Origin: Bacteroidales bacterium
GTDB taxonomy: Bacteria; Bacteroidota; Bacteroidia; Bacteroidales; Paludibacteraceae
DNA length: 47,619 nt
Reading direction: 5' to 3'
Assembly: GCA_012517575.1 (NCBI GenBank)
Contig: JAAYUQ010000037.1
Coordinates: 1-47,619, forward strand
Part shown: piece by piece, positions 18,224-26,604 of the stretch
How the letters are laid out: the number at the start of each line of letters is the position of its first letter
How positions within the stretch are numbered: position 1 is the stretch's first letter
Notes under the pieces: model-generated
The model's input: only the letters and a program-made list of their open reading frames with translations
Databases searched by the model: none
Told to the model about the DNA's origin: nothing
Made by a program: the position numbers and the translations under genes

Positions 18224-18266
18224 AAAAAAAGGGGCAATTTACTTTAAAAGTTGATTGTCCCTTTTT
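18224..18266. terminator. Bidirectional terminator between EF-G2 and fabI
   Basis: AAAAAGGGGCAA and TTGTCCCTTTTT form a 12-base stem with one G-U pair. Its A-run and T-run sides let it work in both directions. It sits between two convergent genes, as expected. Confidence 0.75.
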
Positions 18267-18291
18267 AGTATCAATTTTGAATTTGTTCGTG

Positions 18292-19149
18292 TTAACCGTA
18301 AATAATTTTACCGTCGTCAGTTTGGCTTCCTTCAAAGCTCTTATTGTATTGCTGCAATGCACGATAACTCATGCCCATACTTGAAAAACCTCCATCGTGA
18401 AAGAGGTTTTGCATGGTTACTTTGCGTGTCAGATCGCTGAACATTACCACACAATAGTTGGCACAATCATCTGCGCTGGCGTTACCCAGTGGCGACATAC
18501 GTTCCGAAAAATCCATTAAACTGTCAAATCCCTTTACTCCGCTTCCGGCAGTAGTTGGCGTTGGCGACTGAGAAATAGTGTTGATACGCACATTGTGTTC
18601 TCTTCCGTAAATATATCCAAAGTTTCTGGCTATGGATTCCAGCATGGCTTTTGCATCTGCCATGTCGTTGTATCCATACATAGTTCGATGAGAAGCAATA
18701 TAAGAAAGCGCTATTACAGAACCCCAGTCATTGATGGCATTCATTTTTTTTGCTGTCTGTAGCATTTTGTGAAATGATATGGCCGAAATGTCCAACGTTG
18801 TATGCATCAAATCATAATCCAAATCATCATAAGGCTTTTTTTTCCGAACATTTGGAGACATGCCAATGGAATGGAGTATAAAGTCGATTTTTCCTCCCAA
18901 AATTTCCATCGATTGAGAAAAGACTTGCTCCAAATCGGAAAGATTGGTGGCATCGGCGGGAATAATTTTTGCATTGATTTTTTCCGCCAACTCATTTATG
19001 GTTCCCATACGTATTGCAATAGGTGTATTGGACAAGGTAACAGTAGCACCTTCTTCAACAACGCGTTCAGCAACTTTCCACGCAATCGACATATCGTTCA
19101 GGGCGCCAAAAATAATTCCTCTTTTACCTACTAATAAATTATTACTCAT
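18292..19149 (-). CDS. fabI: Enoyl-ACP reductase (NADH), FabI type
   Basis: FabI carries out the last reduction in each round of fatty-acid elongation and is the triclosan target. The fold is short-chain dehydrogenase with an FabI-specific nucleotide start (GKRGIIFGALNDMSIAW). The active site Y-x6-K is present in YNDMADAKAM. LHSIGMSP and the later GSGVKGF...MSPLGN blocks fit the family. The length is 285 residues. A promoter lies 79 bases upstream. The C-terminal extension (QYNKSFEGSQTDDGKIIYG) is of a type I associate with Bacteroidota FabI proteins. Confidence 0.94.
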   Translation of the reverse strand: MSNNLLVGKRGIIFGALNDMSIAWKVAERVVEEGATVTLSNTPIAIRMGTINELAEKINAKIIPADATNLSDLEQVFSQSMEILGGKIDFILHSIGMSPNVRKKKPYDDLDYDLMHTTLDISAISFHKMLQTAKKMNAINDWGSVIALSYIASHRTMYGYNDMADAKAMLESIARNFGYIYGREHNVRINTISQSPTPTTAGSGVKGFDSLMDFSERMSPLGNASADDCANYCVVMFSDLTRKVTMQNLFHDGGFSSMGMSYRALQQYNKSFEGSQTDDGKIIYG

Positions 19150-19227
19150 AGTTTTTAATTTTAATCATACCGGAAGAATTAAAAATAAACCAGTATAGAC
19201 GGTTGTTAATGATGAATAAATCGAACG

Positions 19228-19259
19228 CAAAGGTAGCTAAATTGTTGCATTTTAGCAAT
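19228..19259 (-). promoter_or_regulatory. Promoter of fabI
   Basis: On the minus strand ATTG (19259-19256), a 20-base spacer and TACCTTTG (19235-19228) match the Bacteroidetes promoter pattern. It is well placed for fabI, which starts at 19149. Confidence 0.6.
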
Positions 19260-20006
19260 TATGATTTTAGCAGTGTACTTAGTTCAATAGCAAATCGTTA
19301 CAAATAAAATGATTTTAAGGTAGATAACACAAATTTAAAATTAGGGGATTGACTGTCAATTAATTGAATTCACATCTTTGCTCCACGATTCTTTCATTGT
19401 TTTCTTCGTCGCGCTGACAGAATATTAGTGGGTTCACTGAAGAATCATAATTCTTACGCTTAATAAAACCACAATTGCCGACATTGTTAATGTAAAAGTT
19501 AAAACAATTGCTCGGCGTGATTGTATTTAAAAATTCTTAAAAAAATAACCTCTGAAAACTCTTGAATTATAATTATTCAATTATTTTTATGCCAGATATC
19601 TTGAAAATTTTTTCTTTTAAATTTTAAAATATGAGTCTGCTTTAAAAAGTCCAAAATACTGAAAATTAATTTTGTAAAAACTATATTCTCAAGTTGATTT
19701 TTTGTTCATTCCCGATAAATAAGACTTATTCAAGTGGATTCAAATATTTAAATTTGAAAAGACTTTTCACCCAAACAATGAGTAAATATCTTTCCAGTAA
19801 AAATTAATTTCAAAAAAATGATGAAACATTTCTTTAAAAATCAAGATATTTTCATAAAAACATTTTAAATTTAAAATTATTATTATCTTTGCCACCCTAA
19901 TATTTTCAAACAAACTAATCATGCTGAAACAATTTAATTTAATAATAACACAATGAGTTTGTTAAGTGTTTCAGACTTTATCTCTTAACAAAAAAATTAA
20001 AGCCCA
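19260..20006. other. AT-rich intergenic region without a recognisable gene
   Basis: About 750 bases between the divergent fabI and M6 protease genes hold no credible ORF, tRNA or known RNA that I can see. A -7-like TATCTTTG occurs at 19884-19891, about 115 bases before the protease start, with no clear -33 partner. Confidence 0.4.
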
Positions 20007-21974
20007 ATGAAGAATTGCTATCTTTCTCTTTTCCTTGTTTCTTTGCTGGCACTGTTGCCATTGACTTTCACTCGTGCCGTTAAAGCTTATCCATTTCCTG
20101 TCCAAATAACTCAACCGGATGGAACTGTGCTGACTATTCGCTTGAATGGCAATGAATTTCATCATATCAAGACAACTACGGATGGTTATTTGGTGAAGCA
20201 AAATGCAAAAGGCTTCTGGACGTATGCGTCGCAGGATGCTGCCGGTAGCATTACACCAAGTGAAGTTATCGCCAGAGATGTTTCAAGTCGTTCGGCACAG
20301 GATATTCAATTTTTGAAAAATCTGAAAAGCTCTTCCAATGTTTCTCTGCAGCGGGTAAAAGCGTCCATACGTCAACTTCAAAAACCACAACTTTCTGTTC
20401 GAAAAAACGCTTTCCCGCTCACAAATTCTCCCCGTTCTCTGGTTATTTTGGTAAATTTTTCAGATAAAAGTTTTGTAATCTCTTCTGCTCAATCGGCTTT
20501 TACCAACCTGCTGAATCAAAGCGGTTACAGTGCCAACGGCGCTACTGGTTCGGCACGCGACTATTTCATGGCAAGTTCTTACGGAAAATTTTCTCCAGAA
20601 TTTGATGTAGTAGGCCCTTACACTTTATCAAAAACAATGCAGACTTACGGAGCCAATGATGCGGATGGATACGATGTGGATCCGGCACGAATGATTGTTG
20701 ATGCCTGTAAGGCAGCCGACAATGCCGGAGTAGATTTTTCGCAATACGATACCGACAAGGATGGACTAATAGACAACATTTTCGTTTATTACGCCGGCTA
20801 CAATGAGGCTGAAGGTGCAGCTGAAAATACAGTATGGCCTCACCGCTGGGTAGTTTATACCAGTGAAGAATCGTCCTCCGATTATACTTATGATGGTACG
20901 GTGGCTTCTGTGACTTTCGATGGCGTTCGGCTGTACGACTACGCCTGCACTTCTGAACTGAAAGGGACTTCGGGTTCAAATATGTGTGGAGTGGGAACTT
21001 TTTGCCATGAATTCGGTCATGTTCTGGGTTTACCCGATTACTACCACACTGCCGAAGACAAAACGACATTAGACTATTGGGACATTATGGATGCCGGCAA
21101 TTACTTGAACGATGGAAGAACGCCTCCTGTTTATTCGGCTTACGACCGTTTTTATTTGGGCTGGCTGACTCCCGAAGAAGCCAATACACCAAGCAACCTG
21201 ACTTTGAAACCCATTTATCAGGGTATGACGCAACCGGCCAACACCAATCAACAAAGCTATTTACTTTCGGCTACTGCGCACAATTTGGTGGGAAATAATC
21301 CTTCTCCAAAAGAGTTTTTTGTACTCGAATATCGTAAAAAGACCGGTTGGGATGCTTACCTCCCTGCTGAAGGAATGCTTATTTGGCACATCGATTACGA
21401 TCAAACGGCTTGGGACAACAATGAACCCAACAACTACACCGGAACTACCCAAACAGCAAGCAGCCACATGAGAGTTTACCTGCAACCTTTGAGCGGCTCC
21501 ACCTCCACTCCCGGAACAGCTTTCACAAGTGGCTCTTTCATCCCAACGACGTGGTCGGGAACAAACATTAACCGGGCTATTACAGAAATTTCCAAAGCTT
21601 CCGATCAGGTTACTTTCAAGTTGATGGGTGGAGAAATTGAAGATCCAAACAAAGCAGTAATAAAACTCGGCGTTGTTCAGTCGCAACTCGTTTTTCCTTC
21701 CACTGCCGTAAATACTGCCGCCGTGAAAGCAATCAACATTAAAACAAACGGAATAACTGGAAATCTGACCGTTACCCTCACCGGCGATCAGGCAGAAATG
21801 TTTACCGTATCGGCTGCCAACATTACCCAAAGTGCAGCCAACAGTGTTAATGGCGCAAATATCTATGTTACTTATCAACCGACGATTTCGGGCGAACACA
21901 CCGCCGTGCTCACCATTTCCGGTGGTGGACTTTCACCGGACAAAGTCATTACCCTAAAAGGAATTGGACATTGA
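20007..21974 (+). CDS. Secreted M6 family (immune-inhibitor-A-like) metalloprotease
   Basis: This is a zinc protease of the M6 family exported by a signal peptide (about 1-28, ending near TRAVKA). The catalytic motif HEFGHVLGLPDYY starts at residue 334 (His334, Glu335, His338). The downstream DYWDIMDAGNY segment supplies the conserved Met-turn region. Asp-rich stretches such as DTDKDGLIDN look like calcium sites. A C-terminal beta-sandwich of about 100 residues (GVVQSQLVFPSTAVNTAAVK...KGIGH) resembles the choice-of-anchor/ASPM-like modules of Bacteroidota. I see no type IX secretion signal. The protein probably digests external protein; the substrate is unknown. Confidence 0.88.
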   Translation: MKNCYLSLFLVSLLALLPLTFTRAVKAYPFPVQITQPDGTVLTIRLNGNEFHHIKTTTDGYLVKQNAKGFWTYASQDAAGSITPSEVIARDVSSRSAQDIQFLKNLKSSSNVSLQRVKASIRQLQKPQLSVRKNAFPLTNSPRSLVILVNFSDKSFVISSAQSAFTNLLNQSGYSANGATGSARDYFMASSYGKFSPEFDVVGPYTLSKTMQTYGANDADGYDVDPARMIVDACKAADNAGVDFSQYDTDKDGLIDNIFVYYAGYNEAEGAAENTVWPHRWVVYTSEESSSDYTYDGTVASVTFDGVRLYDYACTSELKGTSGSNMCGVGTFCHEFGHVLGLPDYYHTAEDKTTLDYWDIMDAGNYLNDGRTPPVYSAYDRFYLGWLTPEEANTPSNLTLKPIYQGMTQPANTNQQSYLLSATAHNLVGNNPSPKEFFVLEYRKKTGWDAYLPAEGMLIWHIDYDQTAWDNNEPNNYTGTTQTASSHMRVYLQPLSGSTSTPGTAFTSGSFIPTTWSGTNINRAITEISKASDQVTFKLMGGEIEDPNKAVIKLGVVQSQLVFPSTAVNTAAVKAINIKTNGITGNLTVTLTGDQAEMFTVSAANITQSAANSVNGANIYVTYQPTISGEHTAVLTISGGGLSPDKVITLKGIGH

Positions 21975-22006
21975 TGCTGTTTTGAAGAAGTTCTGATTTT
22001 TTTGTA

Positions 22007-22042
22007 GAGGAGACGTTTTGAAAGCACGTCTCCTCTTTTTTT
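22007..22042 (+). terminator. Terminator after the M6 protease gene
   Basis: GAGGAGACGT (22007-22016) and ACGTCTCCTC (22026-22035) form a perfect 10-base stem with a 9-base loop. Seven T follow at 22036-22042. The TGTAGAG-GAGACG core resembles the GAGACGTAGC palindromes near 31.4 kb. Confidence 0.9.
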
Positions 22043-22535
22043 AAGCATAATTCCAATTATGTCCGTTCAAACACGCATAAATATAACCTGAAAAATGAAT
22101 TTTCTGTAAACTTTTTAAAATTTTCCAACTATATTTGTTGCTGCATTTTTGCTGTTTAACAATGTTATTGTTGATTTTTCCTTTCAGCATTGCAGAAGAT
22201 TAGTTTTACGGGAAATGAAACACTTTGATTTCTCTACTTGAATGCTTAAAATTTTTTGGGTTTTACGTAATCCTCTGTGGTAAAAAAGGCAACTTTCTCC
22301 CTCACTAACACAAAGATCAAGCGAGAAAGATTAATGAAATGTTTTTAAAAACAAAAGGCAAATTTTCAATTGCTTCGGACTGAAAATTTTTCTATATGAA
22401 ACTAACAAAAAGAAAAACAGAACTTTTAAAAAACTATTCAGCAAGAAATTGATATTTCAGGACTGCAAGATTAGGTACCAACAACGGAAAAATATTAATA
22501 CTTTCGGAATAATTATTGTCCTTAAACAAAAACTT
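22043..22535. other. AT-rich intergenic region before the helicase gene
   Basis: No gene or RNA was recognised in about 490 bases. One TATATTTG (-7-like) is at 22130-22137, about 400 bases from the helicase start and without a good -33 element, so the helicase operon promoter is not located with confidence. Confidence 0.35.
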
Positions 22536-25500
22536 ATGCCAACAAAATTTTTTACCAATCAGGAAAACAATAGTTTACTCAAAAAGTTTGAGGGAGTATT
22601 TGCCAACATAGAAAGTATTCGCCATTTCGACGCATTGGTGGGTTATTTCAGAGCTTCCGGCTATTTCAAAGTGCGCCCGTTCCTCGATAAAATTCCAAAA
22701 ATCAGAATTCTGGTAGGAATCAATGTGGACCAACTCACCAAAAAGTATCACGACAAAGGACAACTTTATATTGAAAATCCGGAGGAAACCAAAGCCGATT
22801 TCCTGAACGAAACCATTAAAAATATTCAGGAAGCCGATTACGATGAAGCTACCGAAAAAGGGATATTGCAATTTATCGATGACTTGGTAAGCGGGAAAAT
22901 TGAACTCCGAGCACATCCCAAAAAGAAAATCCATGCGAAAGTTTATATTTTCCGTCCTGCAAATTTCAATGAATATGCTCCCTGCGAAGTCATTACCGGT
23001 TCGTCGAACCTCACCGATTCAGGATTGGGCACCAACCCTGAATCGAACTATGAGTTCAACGTCAGTTTGCGGGAATATGAAGATGTGAAATTTGCCACCG
23101 ATGAATTTGAAAGACTTTGGGCGGAATCTGTTCCCATTTTGCAAGCGGAAGCGGAACGAATTAAAAACGGTTCGTACATTCGTGATAATTTTACGCCCTT
23201 TGAACTGTACATCAAGATGCTGATTGAATATTTCGGCAAACGTGTCGATTACGACCCCTATAATATCGATTTGCTGCTGCCATCCAAATACATTCGATTG
23301 AAATATCAGTCGGATGCTGCCAATCAGGGCTACGCCATCCTAATGAAACACAACGGATTTATACTTGCCGACGTCGTGGGATTGGGAAAAACCATCGTTG
23401 CCTGCATGATTATTAAAAAGTTCATCTACGAAAACGGTACCCATACAAAGGTTTTAGTTGTTGTTCCTCCCGCCATTGAAGACGGTTGGAGACGTACGGT
23501 TAAGGATTTTGAACTGGAAAATCATTTTGTATTCATTACGAATGGCAGCCTGCATAAAATTAACGATCGAAATAATTACAGTTATCCCAATCCGGAGGAC
23601 ATCGATTTAATTGTGGTGGACGAATCGCATAAGTTCAGGAACGATTCCACCGAAATGTATCAAGCCTTGGAAGAAATTTGCAAAATACCGAGAAAGCGAC
23701 CGGCTGAAAATGGAGATACTCGGAAGAAAGTGATTTTAATCTCGGCAACTCCCTTAAACAATCGTCCGAAGGATATTGAAAATCAACTCTACCTCTTTCA
23801 GGACAGAAGGAACAGTACACTCGAAAGCATCCACAACCTGCAGGAATATTTCAAACCAATTCACAAACAATATGATCAATTGGCTAAAGACTTGTCCGAA
23901 TTAAATCCCAAAGACACTCAGTACATTCAAAAAAGGGAGAAGACGCTCAAAAAACTCAAAAACCTTTTCCAAAAACTGCGTGATGATGTGGTCGAACCGC
24001 TTGTCATCCGCCGAACAAGGAACGATATTGAAAGCAATAAGGAATATTTGGAAGATTTGAAAGCTCAGGGAATTAAATTTCCAAAAGTGGACGACCCTGT
24101 AGCGCTCAATTATACGTTGGATGAAGATCTGAGTGAGTTGTTTTTCGATACGGTTTCGCTCATTGCCGGCATCGACGAATTTGGAAACGAGACGGATGGA
24201 CTGGGTTATTATCGGTATCGTGCCATTGAGTTTTTGGCGAAAGCGGAAGATCGAAAACTGTACGGTAACGTTGAGTCGATATCCGACAGGCTGTCCGCCA
24301 TTATGAAAACACTTTTGGTGAAACGGCTCGAAAGCAGTTTTTATGCTTTCACTCAATCGCTGTCGAGATTTCAGAAAGCCATCGATAACATGCTGGCGAT
24401 GTTCGAAGAGAACCGAATTTTCATCGCTCCCGATTTGGACATCAACGGCTTGCTGGAAGAAGGGTTGAGTTACGATGAGATTGAAAGCAAAATCAACGAC
24501 AAAGGGGGAAATAACAAAGCCTTTTCGAAAGATGATTTCGACAAAACATTCCTTGATCATTTGAAACAGGATAAGGAGAAAGTGGATGAGTTAATCGAAC
24601 GATGGAGCAAAGTAAGGAAAGACCCGAAACTGATTGAATTTACCGATAAGATACAACACGAATTTTTTAAGCCGAATCAAAATATCAGCGGGAAGCTGGT
24701 TGTTTTTTCGGAATCGAAAGAAACCACGCAGCAACTTGCTTCGAAACTCGCCGAGATAACCCCGAAAAAGGTGCTCACAGTGTGTGCGGAGAATCGGAAG
24801 CAGATGGAAGATATCATCCGAGATAATTTTGATGCCAACCTCGAAGAGGATAAATGGCAGAACGACTACGATATCATTGTTACGACCGAAGTGTTGGCGG
24901 AGGGCATCAACCTCCATCGAAGCAACGTCGTCGTCAATTACGATGTGCCTTGGAATTCAACCCGCTTGATGCAGCGCATCGGCCGCGTGAACCGCATTGG
25001 GTCAAGAGCGGATAAGATTTTTGTGTACAATTTTTATCCTTCGGCTCACGGCGATGCTCAAATTCACCTGGTGAACAATGCCCTGCGTAAACTTCAGGCA
25101 TTTCATACCGCTTTTGGCGAAGATAACAAAGTATTTTCCATTCTCGAAGAAAAGGGGGAAGGTGCTCTGTTCGGAAATAAAATTCAAAAGGAGGAGAGCG
25201 AAATTCTGAAATATCTCAACGAGCTGAGAGATTTCAGGAAGAAGCATCCGAAAATCTATGATCAGATGGCAAAAATACCCAATAAGGCGCGTTGTGGGAG
25301 AAAAATTTCGGAGGGCAGGCAACTGACTCTGTTCGAAACCGAAACAGGCGAAATAAATTATCCCCTGCAAGATACTTCGCTCACTTATCTGAAAAGCGAA
25401 AATCATCCCGGCATTTTTTGCCTGATTACTCCGGAAATGAATATCATTGAGCTGAATTTTTTGCAGGCTGTGCAACTGTTCAAGGCTTCCGAAAGTGAAA

Positions 25501-25940
25501 AGGCCATTGTTTTACATGCGTTGCACCATAAGCAAACGCAGGCTGCACTTGCCTATTTCAAATCGGAAAAGAATCAGGAAAATATCCAAACCGTTTCGCG
25601 TCGGAATCTCAGTCCGGCTGAAAACAAAGCCATTACCAATTTAAATGCAATTGTGAAATTAGCTCCTACCGAGCAAAAACAAAATGCTTTGAAGCGTGCT
25701 TTGGACATCATCCGAAAAGGAACCTATGCCTCGAAGGGATTGCCTCAATCCATCAACGATTTTTTTACGGCACATCAAGCAATGTTGCAAGAACCCGACA
25801 AATTCATCGACCAACTCTTTTTGACGGTTCTCGACCGATATAATTTCTCGTCCTTTTCGGAACAGGAATCGCCTTTGGAGCAACCGAATCAAAGGGGAAT
25901 TATCAATCCTCAAATTGTAATCACTGAAAGTTTTAGCTGA
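22536..25940 (+). CDS. PLD-nuclease / SNF2-family helicase fusion
   Basis: This 1134-residue protein pairs a phospholipase-D-type nuclease domain with a superfamily 2 helicase. The PLD module has the HxK signature (His133, Lys135 in HAKVYIF) and GSSNLTDSG (155-163). The helicase has Walker A GLGKT (282-286), DESH in LIVVDESHKFRN, SATPLNN, and motif VI LMQRIGRVNRIG. A long helical insert lies between the RecA lobes. A -7/-33 promoter is not obvious. ATG at 22536 (MPTKFFTNQENN) is preferred over TTG at 22449. It is followed by a GxxExxY gene and an Eco57I-type methylase, so the likely role is DNA translocation and cleavage in phage defence or restriction; that is inference. Confidence 0.85.
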   Translation: MPTKFFTNQENNSLLKKFEGVFANIESIRHFDALVGYFRASGYFKVRPFLDKIPKIRILVGINVDQLTKKYHDKGQLYIENPEETKADFLNETIKNIQEADYDEATEKGILQFIDDLVSGKIELRAHPKKKIHAKVYIFRPANFNEYAPCEVITGSSNLTDSGLGTNPESNYEFNVSLREYEDVKFATDEFERLWAESVPILQAEAERIKNGSYIRDNFTPFELYIKMLIEYFGKRVDYDPYNIDLLLPSKYIRLKYQSDAANQGYAILMKHNGFILADVVGLGKTIVACMIIKKFIYENGTHTKVLVVVPPAIEDGWRRTVKDFELENHFVFITNGSLHKINDRNNYSYPNPEDIDLIVVDESHKFRNDSTEMYQALEEICKIPRKRPAENGDTRKKVILISATPLNNRPKDIENQLYLFQDRRNSTLESIHNLQEYFKPIHKQYDQLAKDLSELNPKDTQYIQKREKTLKKLKNLFQKLRDDVVEPLVIRRTRNDIESNKEYLEDLKAQGIKFPKVDDPVALNYTLDEDLSELFFDTVSLIAGIDEFGNETDGLGYYRYRAIEFLAKAEDRKLYGNVESISDRLSAIMKTLLVKRLESSFYAFTQSLSRFQKAIDNMLAMFEENRIFIAPDLDINGLLEEGLSYDEIESKINDKGGNNKAFSKDDFDKTFLDHLKQDKEKVDELIERWSKVRKDPKLIEFTDKIQHEFFKPNQNISGKLVVFSESKETTQQLASKLAEITPKKVLTVCAENRKQMEDIIRDNFDANLEEDKWQNDYDIIVTTEVLAEGINLHRSNVVVNYDVPWNSTRLMQRIGRVNRIGSRADKIFVYNFYPSAHGDAQIHLVNNALRKLQAFHTAFGEDNKVFSILEEKGEGALFGNKIQKEESEILKYLNELRDFRKKHPKIYDQMAKIPNKARCGRKISEGRQLTLFETETGEINYPLQDTSLTYLKSENHPGIFCLITPEMNIIELNFLQAVQLFKASESEKAIVLHALHHKQTQAALAYFKSEKNQENIQTVSRRNLSPAENKAITNLNAIVKLAPTEQKQNALKRALDIIRKGTYASKGLPQSINDFFTAHQAMLQEPDKFIDQLFLTVLDRYNFSSFSEQESPLEQPNQRGIINPQIVITESFS

Positions 25941-25985
25941 CTTATGATCCCAAATTCGGCAGAATGAATAAAAAAGAAGAATCTT

Positions 25986-26069
25986 ATGGCAAAACAACAA
26001 ACCATTCATGTACAACAAGTTCCAGTTCAGGTGATTTATGAAAACGAAATACAGTCAGAACACGATTAA
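25986..26069 (+). pseudogene. Possible small gene or gene remnant in the defence locus
   Basis: A 27-codon frame (MAKQQTIHVQQVPVQVIYEN...) begins in a style common for small phage-type proteins such as KilA-N proteins, then stops. About 20 bases on, another frame reads KRHEDIDDLHELIFQSALIV before its own stop at about 26161. The two pieces may be remains of one decayed gene, or chance. No function is assigned. Confidence 0.25.
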
Positions 26070-26163
26070 AAGGATTCATAGAAAAGACATGAAGATATTG
26101 ATGATTTGCACGAGTTAATTTTTCAAAGTGCTTTGATTGTTGAAATAGCGATAATTAAATAGA

Positions 26164-26589
26164 ATGGAAAATAATTTAAATGAAATAAATAGCATTACGC
26201 ATCGAATCATTGGCTGTGCCATGCAAGTTCATCGTACTTTGGGAAACGGCTTTCAAGAGGTAATTTACCAAAGAGCTTTAGCCGTTGAAATGTCGATCAA
26301 TAATTTGTCGTTTCAACGGGAAATGGAAATGCCGATTCATTACAGGGGTGAGCAAATAGGAACCCGGAGAGTTGATTTCTTTGTGGAAGATTGCGTGATG
26401 GTTGAACTAAAAGCAGTAGAGAAAATTGAAGATGTACATAAAGCACAAGCCATCAATTATTTGGAAGCCTATAATATTGCTGATGGACTTTTAATTAACT
26501 TTGGTGGATTAAGTCTCGAATTTAAACGTCTTTACAATAAGAAATTGGTAACTCCGATAGCCAATCCTGTAAATAAAAATAATCAATAA
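26164..26589 (+). CDS. GxxExxY family protein
   Basis: This is a 141-residue protein of the GxxExxY family. The defining motif is GNGFQEVIYQRAL. Residues RVDFFVEDCVMVELKA supply the D...ExK pattern of PD-(D/E)xK nuclease folds. The biochemical role of the family is not established. It is frequent in Bacteroidota and is found as a stand-alone gene and within mobile or defence loci. Here it lies between the helicase and the methylase on the same strand, 15 bases before the methylase start, so it is probably part of that transcript. Confidence 0.85.
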   Translation: MENNLNEINSITHRIIGCAMQVHRTLGNGFQEVIYQRALAVEMSINNLSFQREMEMPIHYRGEQIGTRRVDFFVEDCVMVELKAVEKIEDVHKAQAINYLEAYNIADGLLINFGGLSLEFKRLYNKKLVTPIANPVNKNNQ

Positions 26590-26604
26590 AATCGTGTTCA
26601 GACA

